Assembly: GCF_039539485.1 (NCBI RefSeq)
Contig: NZ_BAABDF010000007.1
Coordinates: 310,001 to 374,000, forward strand
DNA from: Celeribacter arenosi
GTDB taxonomy: Bacteria > Pseudomonadota > Alphaproteobacteria > Rhodobacterales > Rhodobacteraceae
Length of the DNA stretch: 64,000 bases
Direction of reading: 5' to 3'
Numbering within the stretch: position 1 is the first letter of the stretch; every line of letters begins with the position of its first letter. A model generated the notes under the pieces. It saw nothing but the letters and a program-made list of their open reading frames with translations, searched no databases and was not told the origin of the DNA. Below, piece by piece: positions 52,577 to 60,427 of the stretch. A program made the translations under genes and the position numbers.

Positions 52577-53212
52577 ATGAGCGATATCACACCAGAAGCC
52601 GTCGAAGAGTTTTTCACCCGCGCCAGCGGTGACTATGTTTTTGCCCGCTGGGGCCGCCCGATTGCGCCGGTGATCTTTGGTGTTACCGATGAAACGCTGG
52701 CGATCGTCAAGGGCGCCATCGAAACCTGTGTCGTCATCGCCGGTCACACCATGGACGAAACCGATCCCGAATTGGGCGTCAATCTCATGGTGTTCTTCCT
52801 GTCCGATTGGGCCGAGCTTCTCGATGTGCCCAATATGGACGAGATGATCCCCGATCTGGCGGCGCGCGTCGCGCAACTGAGCGCAAAGAATGCCCATCAA
52901 TACCGTGCGTTCCGATTTGATGACGCAGGCGCGATCAAGGCCTGTTTTACATTCGTGCGCATGGGCGGGGCGATGGACGATGTGCCCGCCGATGTGATCG
53001 CACTCGCGCAGGCGGTTCAGGCGATGTTGCTGTGGTCCGACCGTGCGTTTTCGCAGGACAGCCCTTTGGCCGAGGCCCCCGATGGCACAGTTGTGCGCCC
53101 CGACGTCGCCAATCTATTGCGCGCCGCCTATGATCCCGTCCTGCCCGTCAGCGGACGCGATCCGTCCCATGCTCTGCGCCTATACGCGCGGCTGGTTGCT
53201 GCGCCATCCTAG
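52577..53212 (+). CDS. Conserved-looking protein of unknown function
   Basis: A 211-residue, acidic, soluble protein without signal peptide or membrane helix. I do not recognise a domain. Seen: MSDITPEAVEEFFTRASGDY at the start, then FARWGRPIAPVIFGV, and AFRFDDAGAIKACFTFVRMG in the middle. Between ruvB (46-base gap) and ybgC (72-base gap) on the same strand. The codon use matches neighbours, and the wobble GC is high, so it is a real gene. The start at 52577 has no strong ribosome site. The position suggests nothing firm about function. Confidence 0.75.
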   Translation: MSDITPEAVEEFFTRASGDYVFARWGRPIAPVIFGVTDETLAIVKGAIETCVVIAGHTMDETDPELGVNLMVFFLSDWAELLDVPNMDEMIPDLAARVAQLSAKNAHQYRAFRFDDAGAIKACFTFVRMGGAMDDVPADVIALAQAVQAMLLWSDRAFSQDSPLAEAPDGTVVRPDVANLLRAAYDPVLPVSGRDPSHALRLYARLVAAPS

Positions 53213-53284
53213 GCGCATCGAAAATGTGTTCCGGCATGTGATTTTCTGGTAATCGTCAGCCGTTCACAAAGGACCGATCATCCT

Positions 53285-53674
53285 ATGACTCATCGTTTTC
53301 CTGTCCATGTCTATTACGAGGACACCGATCTCGCCGGGATCGTCTACTACGCCAATTACCTCAAATTCATCGAACGGGCGCGCACCGAATGGGTTCGCGA
53401 TTTGGGCATCGACCAGACCGAACTAAAGGCCAACGAGGGCATCGTTTTCGCCGTGCGCCGTGTTGAGGCCGACTATTTGATGGCGGCAAAGTTCGATGAC
53501 GATCTGGTTGTGACCACGACGCTCGACACGATCAGTGGCGCGCGAATTGTGCTTTCACAGGCCGTAACGCGCGACAAGGATATGGTTTTCGAGGCCAAAG
53601 TGACCCTTGTTGCGCTATCCGAGACGGGCAGTCCTGCACGACTTCCGGCAATTCTTCGCCGAAACCTGCATTAA
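53285..53674 (+). CDS. ybgC: Tol-Pal associated acyl-CoA thioesterase
   Basis: A 129-residue hotdog-fold thioesterase. The start HVYYEDTDLAGIVYYANYLKFIERARTEW is the 4HBT/YbgC signature with the catalytic Asp in YEDTDLAGIVYY. YbgC hydrolyses acyl-CoA or acyl-ACP and is linked to phospholipid metabolism at the cell pole with Tol-Pal. First gene ahead of tolQ, separated from it by 182 bases that hold a leader frame and a three-fold repeat, so tolQ may have its own promoter. Confidence 0.93.
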   Translation: MTHRFPVHVYYEDTDLAGIVYYANYLKFIERARTEWVRDLGIDQTELKANEGIVFAVRRVEADYLMAAKFDDDLVVTTTLDTISGARIVLSQAVTRDKDMVFEAKVTLVALSETGSPARLPAILRRNLH

Positions 53675-53760
53675 CCCCCTAGAAATTCCCCGTCATCGCG
53701 CGCTGATCACAGGTTATTGTTGGCGCGAACCCTGACGATAAGGTAAACGAAAGGGTAACA

Positions 53761-53799
53761 ATGAGCCGGAAGAACCCGGCCCCAAGGCGAAGCCGGTAG
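53761..53799 (+). CDS. Possible 12-codon leader peptide before tolQ
   Basis: ATG 53761 follows AAAGGG by five bases and reads MSRKNPAPRRSR then TAG at 53797. Five of the twelve residues are basic (four Arg, one Lys). The frame covers the first hairpin repeat and ends inside the second, a layout that could couple translation to folding of the tolQ leader. No peptide family is known to me; a chance frame is possible. Confidence 0.35.
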   Translation: MSRKNPAPRRSR

Positions 53800-53845
53800 A
53801 ATCCGGCCCAAAGGCGAAGCCGGTAGAATTCGGCAAGAGGCGGAA
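53765..53845 (+). repeat. Three 27-nt tandem repeats, each with a small hairpin, before tolQ
   Basis: Units start at 53765, 53792 and 53819, exactly 27 bases apart. Each opens with a five-pair hairpin: GCCGG-N6-CCGGC in the first two, GCCGG-N6-TCGGC (one mismatch or G-U) in the third, followed by an A/G-rich spacer such as CCCAAGGCGAA. The array lies immediately before the tolQ ribosome site (AAGAGCAGG). Repeats are clear; the role in tol-pal expression is open. Confidence 0.75.
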
Positions 53846-53856
53846 AAGAGCAGGTT

Positions 53857-54552
53857 ATGGAACAAGAAGCACTCGGGCTTGCGCAGGAGATCGATTTCTC
53901 CCTGCTGGCGCTGTTCATGCGCGCGACATTCACCGTAAAGATCGTGATGATTATGTTGATCGTGGCCTCGTTCTGGTCGTGGTCCATTATCATCCAGAAG
54001 TTCATTTCCTATCGAAGCGCGCGCGCCAGCGCCGAAGGCTTTGATCGCATGTTCTGGTCCGGTGACCCCCTCGACGAGCTTTACGACAACATGGACGGCG
54101 GGCCCAAAAATGCCCCCGAACGTGTATTTGCGGCCGGCATGACCGAATGGCGCCGCTCGCACCGTGAGGACGGCCGCTTGATTGCCGGTGCCGGTGCGCG
54201 CATCGACCGCTCCATGGATGTGGCGATCTCCAAAGAGGCCGAGGGCATGAATGCCGGCCTCTCCTTTTTGGCCTCGGTCGGATCGACCGCGCCCTTCATC
54301 GGCCTCTTCGGGACGGTTTGGGGGATCAAGACCGCGTTCGAAGACATCGCATTGGCGCAATCCACCAACCTCGCCGTCGTGGCGCCCGGTATTGCCGAGG
54401 CGCTTCTGGCAACCGCGCTCGGGCTTCTCGCCGCTATTCCAGCGGTGATTTTCTACAACAAACTCTCGGCTGACAGTGACCGGATCCTTGGCGGATACGA
54501 AGCCTTCGCCGACGAGTTCTCTACCATTCTCTCGCGCGAACTGGACGCCTAA
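53857..54552 (+). CDS. tolQ: Tol-Pal system proton channel protein TolQ
   Basis: A 231-residue inner-membrane protein of the MotA/TolQ/ExbB family. Helix 1 is about 20-42; the conserved second and third helices are at about 130-160 and 170-195 with LASVGSTAPFIGLFGTVWGI and TALGLLAAIPAVIFYN. With TolR it uses proton flow to energise TolA during outer-membrane constriction at division. Ribosome site AGAGCAGG. Three bases before tolR. Confidence 0.96.
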   Translation: MEQEALGLAQEIDFSLLALFMRATFTVKIVMIMLIVASFWSWSIIIQKFISYRSARASAEGFDRMFWSGDPLDELYDNMDGGPKNAPERVFAAGMTEWRRSHREDGRLIAGAGARIDRSMDVAISKEAEGMNAGLSFLASVGSTAPFIGLFGTVWGIKTAFEDIALAQSTNLAVVAPGIAEALLATALGLLAAIPAVIFYNKLSADSDRILGGYEAFADEFSTILSRELDA

Positions 54553-54555
54553 GCC

Positions 54556-55029
54556 ATGGGTGCAGGAGTGGTCAAATCCGGCGGCTCGGGCGGACGTCGC
54601 ACACGTCGTCGCCGTCACGCGCCTGCGATGAGCGAGATCAACGTAACGCCCTTCGTGGACGTGATGCTGGTGCTTTTGATCATCTTCATGGTCGCCGCTC
54701 CGATGATGACCGTGGGCGTGCCCGTCGAGTTGCCCGAAACGGCCGCAACCGCGCTGCCCCAAGAGGAAGAAGAGCCGCTTTCCATTACACTGACTGCCGA
54801 TGGACGCGTTCTCCTGATGACCAACGAGGCCGAAGAAAGCGACCTGATCGCCAAACTTCAGGCCATCGCCGCCGAGCGCACATCGCGCAAGGTCTTCCTG
54901 CGTGCTGACGGGTCGGTGCCCTACAGCCGCGTCGCCCAACTCATGGGGGCGCTCAATGCAGGGGGCTTCCGTGATATCGGGTTGGTAACCGAACAGGGCG
55001 GGCCGCGTTTCGACGGATCCGGCAACTAG
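54556..55029 (+). CDS. tolR: Tol-Pal system protein TolR
   Basis: A 157-residue ExbD/TolR-type protein. A basic arm (RRTRRRRHAPAM) precedes EINVTPFVDVMLVLLIIFMVAAP, where the Asp in FVD is the proton-carrying residue of the family. The periplasmic domain (about 60-150) ends with SYSR-like VPYSRVAQLMGALNAGG. GGAG near the start gives the ribosome site. Slightly longer N-terminal arm than in E. coli. Confidence 0.95.
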   Translation: MGAGVVKSGGSGGRRTRRRRHAPAMSEINVTPFVDVMLVLLIIFMVAAPMMTVGVPVELPETAATALPQEEEEPLSITLTADGRVLLMTNEAEESDLIAKLQAIAAERTSRKVFLRADGSVPYSRVAQLMGALNAGGFRDIGLVTEQGGPRFDGSGN

Positions 55030-55038
55030 GACAGATCG

Positions 55039-56226
55039 GTGAATACGGGCCAGTATATCTCTGGTGCGGGCCACCTCGGCCTGATCGCCTACATGCTATT
55101 CGGCGGGTTGTTTCTAACCCCCGATGACAGCCCGTCTGTGGCAGTCCAGGAAGTTGCGCTTATTTCCGAGGCCGAATTTGCCGCCCTCACGAAATCCAAT
55201 ACCGCCCCCGAAGTGACCGAGGCCGCGCCTACTCCGCAGGCTCCGCAGATCGAGGACGCACCTACGCCGCGCCCGACACAGGACACCCCGCCAGAGGCCA
55301 CAACTCCCGATGTCCCGCCGCCCTCCACGCCCGACGAAGCGCCTGATGCGGTGCCCGATCTGCCGTCGCCCCCGCAGGCCGAGGTGAGCGATACGCCCCC
55401 CGCGCGTCAGCCGGAACCCGAACTGTCCCTCGAAGACCCCGGCGCAGGCATCCCCGATGATGCGCCGCCAACGCCGCGCCCCGTGCCGCGTATCTCAGAC
55501 CAGAACGTGACAGCCCCTGAACCCGCGCCCCAAATTGCCGATGCGCCTGTGCCCGATGTGTCGCCCGACGCTGAGACGCCCGACGTGATCGAGGAGCCGG
55601 TGGAGGAGGCCGCACCTCAGGAAACCACGACCGAGATCGTAACCGAGGCCGAAAAGCCCGCTGGCCTGTCCACGTCGACACGTCCAAAGGCACGCCCCGC
55701 CGACCTCGCCGCGCGGGCCGCCGCCGCCGCGCAGGCCGCACAGGAAACGCCGCCCGAACCCGCGCAGGAAACGGTTGAAGCCGCACAGACCCAACCCGAT
55801 AACTCCGCAGCGGAAGCCGCGGCGCAGGCTGCGGCTGCGGCAGCCTCCGCCCTTGCTGCAGAGGTGAGCGATACGCCCGCGGCCCCCGAACGACCCGCAG
55901 GTCCCCCCCTGACGGCAGGTGAAAAAGACGCGCTCCGTGTGGCTGTGTCGCAATGCTGGAACGTCGGCGCCATGTCGACGGACGCCATGCGCACCGTTAT
56001 TACCGTGGGTGTGGACATGGGGCAGGACGGCAAACCGCTTGCCGGATCGATCCGCCTGATCAAATTCAGCGGCGGTACCGAAGCCGGCGCGCAGGCCGGT
56101 TTCGATGTGGCGCGGCGTGCTATCTTGCGTTGCGGCGCATCCGGATTCAAACTGCCCGTGGACAAATACGACCACTGGCGCACCATAGAAATGACGTTCG
56201 ATCCCGAACAAATGAGGTTCAAATGA
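55039..56226 (+). CDS. tolA: Tol-Pal system protein TolA
   Basis: A 395-residue periplasm-spanning protein starting with GTG at 55039 (AGGACAG upstream). A single N-terminal helix (about 9-28, HLGLIAYMLFGGLFLT) anchors it. The long middle (about 45-285) is rich in Pro, Ala, Glu and Asp, unlike the Lys/Ala helix of E. coli, as is usual in alphaproteobacteria. The C-terminal domain (about 300-395) has VAVSQCWNVGAMS...MTVGVDMGQDGKP-type TonB_C/TolA features with a Cys pair. Overlaps tolB by four bases. Confidence 0.92.
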   Translation: MNTGQYISGAGHLGLIAYMLFGGLFLTPDDSPSVAVQEVALISEAEFAALTKSNTAPEVTEAAPTPQAPQIEDAPTPRPTQDTPPEATTPDVPPPSTPDEAPDAVPDLPSPPQAEVSDTPPARQPEPELSLEDPGAGIPDDAPPTPRPVPRISDQNVTAPEPAPQIADAPVPDVSPDAETPDVIEEPVEEAAPQETTTEIVTEAEKPAGLSTSTRPKARPADLAARAAAAAQAAQETPPEPAQETVEAAQTQPDNSAAEAAAQAAAAAASALAAEVSDTPAAPERPAGPPLTAGEKDALRVAVSQCWNVGAMSTDAMRTVITVGVDMGQDGKPLAGSIRLIKFSGGTEAGAQAGFDVARRAILRCGASGFKLPVDKYDHWRTIEMTFDPEQMRFK

Positions 56227-57554
56227 AACGCCTGACGACCCTTGCATGCGCTTTGGCCGCCGCTTTCACCCTATCCGCGCCGCTCTCGGCGCAGGACACC
56301 GGTCCGCTGCAAATCGACATCACGCGCGGCGTGATCGAGCCCTTGCCGATCGCCGTGCCAGATTTCATTGCCGAGACGCCACAGGCCGCAGAACTTGCGC
56401 GCCAGATCTCCGATGTGATCGCCGCCGACCTCGTGGGCACGGGTCTGTTTCGCGAAATTCCATCCTCGGCGCACATCAGCCAGATCACGAATTTCGCAAG
56501 CCCCGTCCAATATGGCGACTGGAAAGCGATCAACGCCCAAGGCCTCGTCACCGGTGCGGTCAACGTGGACGCCTCCGGCGCGCTGTCGGTGAAATTCCGT
56601 GTCTTTGACATTTTCTCGGATGCGCCATTGGGCGATGGCCTGCAACTGGGCGGGTCCGAGCGCAGCTGGCGTCGCATCGCACATAAAGTGGCCGATGTGG
56701 TCTATTCACGCATCACCGGCGAGGGCGGATACTTCGACAGCCGCGTCGTCTTTGTCTCTCAGACGGGTCCGAAAAACGACCGCCGCAAACGTCTCGCGGT
56801 GATGGATTACGATGGCGCGAACCTGCAATACCTCACCGATGACAACTACATCGTCTTCGCACCGCGCTTTTCGCCCACCGGCGACCGCGTGCTCTATACT
56901 TCCTATGAATCCGGCACGCCGCAGATCATGATGCTCGATGTCGGCACTGTGTCGCGTCAGCGCCTGCCCGTGGCCTCGGAGGCCGTGTCCTTTGCGCCGC
57001 GGTTTTCGCCTGATGGCCGCTCAGTCGTCTACTCGCTGACCACCGGTGCCAATACCGACCTCTACAGCATGGACATTGCATCGGGCCAATCGACCCGCTT
57101 GACCAATACGCCAGCCATTGAAACCGCCCCGAGCTTTTCGCCCGACGGCAGCCAGATCGTGTTTGAAAGCGACCGTTCGGGCACTCAGCAACTCTACATC
57201 ATGCCTGCCTCGGGGGGCGAAGCGCGCCGGATATCCAATGGCAAAGGCCGCTATGGCACGCCGGTATGGTCGCCGCGCGGTGATCTGATCGCCTTCACCA
57301 AACAGAACGAAGGCCGCTTCCACATCGGTGTCATGCGCTCTGACGGGTCCGAAGAGCGTCTTTTGACCGCGTCCTTCCTCGACGAAGGCCCGTCGTGGTC
57401 GCCAAATGGTCGCGTCATCATGTTCACCCGCGAAAGCCAAGGCGCGAGCGGTGAGAGTGCGCTCTACACCGTGGACATTTCGGGCCGTAACCTCAAACGC
57501 GTGCCAACCGACGCGGGCGCATCCGACCCCGCATGGTCGCCCCTTTTGAGGTAA
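56223..57554 (+). CDS. tolB: Tol-Pal system periplasmic beta-propeller TolB
   Basis: A 443-residue periplasmic protein with signal peptide about 1-22 (LACALAAAFTLSAPLSAQ), an N-terminal domain (about 25-170, with FRVFDIFSDAPLGDGLQL), and a six-bladed propeller built from WD40-like PD40 repeats such as APRFSPTGDRVLYTSYESGTP and APSFSPDGSQIVFESDRSGT. Binds Pal and is displaced by energised TolA. Starts inside the tolA stop codon. Confidence 0.96.
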   Translation: MKRLTTLACALAAAFTLSAPLSAQDTGPLQIDITRGVIEPLPIAVPDFIAETPQAAELARQISDVIAADLVGTGLFREIPSSAHISQITNFASPVQYGDWKAINAQGLVTGAVNVDASGALSVKFRVFDIFSDAPLGDGLQLGGSERSWRRIAHKVADVVYSRITGEGGYFDSRVVFVSQTGPKNDRRKRLAVMDYDGANLQYLTDDNYIVFAPRFSPTGDRVLYTSYESGTPQIMMLDVGTVSRQRLPVASEAVSFAPRFSPDGRSVVYSLTTGANTDLYSMDIASGQSTRLTNTPAIETAPSFSPDGSQIVFESDRSGTQQLYIMPASGGEARRISNGKGRYGTPVWSPRGDLIAFTKQNEGRFHIGVMRSDGSEERLLTASFLDEGPSWSPNGRVIMFTRESQGASGESALYTVDISGRNLKRVPTDAGASDPAWSPLLR

Positions 57555-57656
57555 TTTCTGTCACAACCGTGAAAACACGCCTCTCCCCAAGTCCGGGGCA
57601 CGATGATATAGTCAACGCAATACGAGCAGCAAAAGCTTCCGCAAAGGATGAGTGAC

Positions 57657-58208
57657 ATGACCTCTTTTCTGAAATCGACCGCGCCGCGCGCGCTTTTCCT
57701 CGTCGCGGCCCTCGGGCTGACGGCCTGTACCAATCCGGGCCGTTTTGGTGCGGGCGGGGCAGGGGGCACTGCCGGCGGTGCCGGTTTTGGCGCCGATGGC
57801 ATCAACTCCGGCGTTCTGCCCGGGTCGGCCAATGACCCGAAATCGGTCGCCTATTTCAACCAGACAATCGGGGACCGCATTTTCTTTGCGGTCGACCAGT
57901 CCACATTGTCGGACACAGCACGCCAGACTCTGTCTCAGCAGGCAACATGGCTGATCGATAATCCGGCCTATGCCGCGATCATCGAAGGTCACGCCGACGA
58001 GCAGGGCACTCGCGAATACAACACTGCGCTGTCTGCGCGCCGCGCCGCAGCTGTTCAGGACTACCTGATTTCGCAGGGTGTCACGCCATCGCGTCTCAAA
58101 ACAATTCCGTACGGCAAAGAACGCCCCATTGCGATCTGCTCGGACGAGAGCTGCTATGGCCAGAACCGTCGTGCTGTGACCGTGGTTGCCGCCGGCGCGG
58201 GCGTGTAG
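57657..58208 (+). CDS. pal: Peptidoglycan-associated lipoprotein Pal
   Basis: A 183-residue outer-membrane lipoprotein. The lipobox LTAC ends the signal (LFLVAALGLTAC, Cys about residue 24), followed by a Gly-rich spacer and an OmpA-type peptidoglycan-binding domain (IEGHADEQGTREYNTALSARRA with the conserved Asp and Arg). I chose ATG 57657 because AAAGGA lies eight bases upstream; ATG 57648 overlaps that site. Two bases TAT-like and AT-rich patches in the 102-base gap after tolB could hold a promoter. Confidence 0.95.
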   Translation: MTSFLKSTAPRALFLVAALGLTACTNPGRFGAGGAGGTAGGAGFGADGINSGVLPGSANDPKSVAYFNQTIGDRIFFAVDQSTLSDTARQTLSQQATWLIDNPAYAAIIEGHADEQGTREYNTALSARRAAAVQDYLISQGVTPSRLKTIPYGKERPIAICSDESCYGQNRRAVTVVAAGAGV

Positions 58209-58234
58209 CGTAAACGACAGACGGAGACGGGCGA

Positions 58235-59083
58235 ATGAAACGGCTAATCGCGGTATTTTGGACGGCAACTTGCCTATCCGGCGGGCTGGGGGGCGCGCTT
58301 TGGGCGCAAGATACCCAGACCTTGGCGGACATCCGTCAAGAGGCCGCGGTTCTCTCCGTTGAACTCGCCCGGCTCAAACAGGAACTGAGCACAACGGGCG
58401 CGCCCAATACGGCCTTCGCGGGCGGCTCGACATTAGAGCGTGTCGACCTCATGGAGGCGGCGCTGCAACGGCTCACGGCGAAAACCGAAGAGCTCGAGTT
58501 TCGCATCGAAAGCGTCGTGCGCGATGGCACCAACCAGCTCGATGATATCAACTTCCGTTTGTGCGAACTCGAAGCCGGTTGCGATATCGCCAACCTGCCG
58601 CCGCTCAAACCGATTGGCGGGGCGAGTGCGACGACCGACACTGTGACGCCGATCCCTGCTCCGGCAGGCGAGATTCCGATGGAAGGCGGGGGTGAGTTGG
58701 CGCTGTCGGAGAAGACCGACTACGACGCTGCGATGGCGCTCTACCAGGATGAACAATACACCGCCGCAGCCGAAGCTTTTGGAACCTTTGCCCAGAATTA
58801 CACGGGTGGTTTCCTCACCGGCGAGGCGCATTTCATGCGCGGAGAAGCCTTGGCGCGGGCCGGCGATACGACAGGCGCTGCGCGTGCCTATCTCGATAGT
58901 TTTTCGGGCGCTCCCGAGGGCGATCGCGCACCCACGGCGCTTTTGCGGTTGGGCACCTCGCTCGCCTCCTTGGGGCAATTGGACAAGGGCTGCGTGATGC
59001 TTCTCGAAGTCGGCAACCGTTTCGCCGGCTCGCCCGAAGCAGACGAAGCCGCTGCAGCCCGCACCAATCTTGGCTGCCCCTGA
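58235..59083 (+). CDS. cpoB: Tol-Pal associated periplasmic protein CpoB (YbgF)
   Basis: A 282-residue periplasmic protein. Signal peptide about 1-24 (FWTATCLSGGLGGALWAQ), a coiled-coil segment (about 30-95, RQEAAVLSVELARLKQEL and LQRLTAKTEELEFRIES), a linker, and C-terminal TPR-like repeats from about 165 (DYDAAMALYQDEQYTAAAEAFGTF). It coordinates peptidoglycan synthesis with outer-membrane constriction. Four bases before tilS. Confidence 0.92.
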   Translation: MKRLIAVFWTATCLSGGLGGALWAQDTQTLADIRQEAAVLSVELARLKQELSTTGAPNTAFAGGSTLERVDLMEAALQRLTAKTEELEFRIESVVRDGTNQLDDINFRLCELEAGCDIANLPPLKPIGGASATTDTVTPIPAPAGEIPMEGGGELALSEKTDYDAAMALYQDEQYTAAAEAFGTFAQNYTGGFLTGEAHFMRGEALARAGDTTGAARAYLDSFSGAPEGDRAPTALLRLGTSLASLGQLDKGCVMLLEVGNRFAGSPEADEAAAARTNLGCP

Positions 59084-59086
59084 TCC

Positions 59087-60346
59087 ATGACCGAAAGTCC
59101 CGCGCGACAGGCGATTTTGCGCCATTTCGTGACGTCCGCTTTTGCACATCACAAACCGTCCCGCGTGGCCGTCGCCGTTTCGGGCGGGGGGGACTCCATG
59201 GCGCTCCTTTGCGTTATGGCCGAATGGGCGAAATCCGAAAAAATCCCGCTCTTTGCCGTGACCGTGAACCACGGGTTGCGCGATGAGGCTGCACATGAGG
59301 CCGCCTTTGTCGCCGAGACCTGTCAGCGATTGCAGGTCAATCACACGACGCTGGATTGGACCGGCTGGCAGGGCGAGGGCAACCTGCAGGATGCGGCGCG
59401 CCGCGCGCGTTATGATCTCATGGCCGAATGGTCAAAGGGGCTTGGGATTTCCCAAATCGCGTTGGCACATACCTGCGATGATCAGGCCGAAACCTTCTTT
59501 ATGCGTCTCGCGCGCGCCTCTGGCATCGACGGGCTGACGGGTATGCAGCGGCGTCGCACCGATCAGGGCATCACATGGGTTCGACCCTTCCTGATGGCTG
59601 CGCGTGACGATCTGCGCAGCTACCTGCGCGACATTCACCAACCGTGGATCGACGATCCGACCAACGACGATGAACGTTTTGATCGCATCAAGGCACGGCG
59701 CGCGATGGAGGCTCTCGCCCCGCTTGGCGTGGACGCGGATGTAGTGGGGCGCGTCATGGATCACCTCGCTCAGGTGCGCACCGCGCTCGACTACGCATCC
59801 CATGATCACGCTCTCGAATGCATGCGGATGGACCACGGTGACCTGATTGTTGATCGGCGTCGATTTGCAGAGGCCGCGCCCGAAATCACCCGACGATTGA
59901 TGAGTAGCGCCCTGCGGTGGATTGCCTCGGCCGACTACGGGCCGCGTGGATTGGCGCTTCAGGAATTTATCTCATCGGCGCTTCGGGGTCGTGACGCAAC
60001 GCTACACGGCGTGCGTCTGATCGCAGGGACCGAGCAGTTTCGCCTGACCCGTGAATATGACGCAGTGCGTGACACCACATCTGCGGCGGTCGACCTGTGG
60101 GATAACCGGTGGCGCGTGAAAAACAATGAAAATCAGAGCCTTGTGATCCGTGCCCTTGGCGAAGACGGCCTCGCGCAGGTCGCTGAGCGTCCGCCAAACG
60201 CGCCGCCGCGCCCTGCTTTGATGTCCAGTCCGGCCCTTTTTGACGGGCCGACATTGGTCGCCAGCCCGATTTTAGGCCTCGGTTCTCATGAAATCGTGCT
60301 AGATGTTGGAAAAGATGACGTCTTCACAACCCTTTTATGTCATTGA
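59087..60346 (+). CDS. tilS: tRNA(Ile)-lysidine synthase
   Basis: A 419-residue enzyme that puts lysidine at the wobble base of tRNA-Ile(CAU) so that it reads AUA. The PP-loop SGGGDS is at 32-37, with VNHGLRDEAAHEA, LAHTCDDQAETFFMRLARASGIDGLTGM and the RVRPF-like WVRPFL block. It sits in the Tol-Pal/ftsH run, as usual for this group. The C-terminus is shorter than in E. coli, again typical. Confidence 0.95.
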   Translation: MTESPARQAILRHFVTSAFAHHKPSRVAVAVSGGGDSMALLCVMAEWAKSEKIPLFAVTVNHGLRDEAAHEAAFVAETCQRLQVNHTTLDWTGWQGEGNLQDAARRARYDLMAEWSKGLGISQIALAHTCDDQAETFFMRLARASGIDGLTGMQRRRTDQGITWVRPFLMAARDDLRSYLRDIHQPWIDDPTNDDERFDRIKARRAMEALAPLGVDADVVGRVMDHLAQVRTALDYASHDHALECMRMDHGDLIVDRRRFAEAAPEITRRLMSSALRWIASADYGPRGLALQEFISSALRGRDATLHGVRLIAGTEQFRLTREYDAVRDTTSAAVDLWDNRWRVKNNENQSLVIRALGEDGLAQVAERPPNAPPRPALMSSPALFDGPTLVASPILGLGSHEIVLDVGKDDVFTTLLCH

Positions 60347-60383
60347 ACTCGCGCGCTTGATCTCTATTTTAGAGAGGAAGCGA

Positions 60384-60414
60384 CGCGGGCACCTCCCGCG
60401 CCTGTCTGTTTTTT
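60384..60414 (+). other. Hairpin followed by T-run in the tilS-ftsH gap
   Basis: CGCGGG (60384-60389) pairs with CCCGCG (60395-60400) around CACCT; a TTTTTT run starts nine bases later at 60409 and leads straight into the ftsH ribosome site GAGGAG. The gap between stem and T-run is too long for a good terminator, so a leader structure affecting ftsH is also possible. Confidence 0.4.
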
Positions 60415-60427
60415 GAGGAGACCTCCC

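Noticed and set aside
53707..55074. A 455-codon minus-strand frame through tolQ and tolR, including a nine-residue peptide repeat
   Set aside because: It is a shadow of tolQR; the peptide repeat is only the 27-nt DNA repeat (nine codons) read in reverse.
55180..55900. Low-complexity Pro/Ala/Glu region of tolA as a sign of frameshift or repeat expansion
   Set aside because: The frame is continuous, and a Pro/Ala-rich linker is usual for TolA in alphaproteobacteria.
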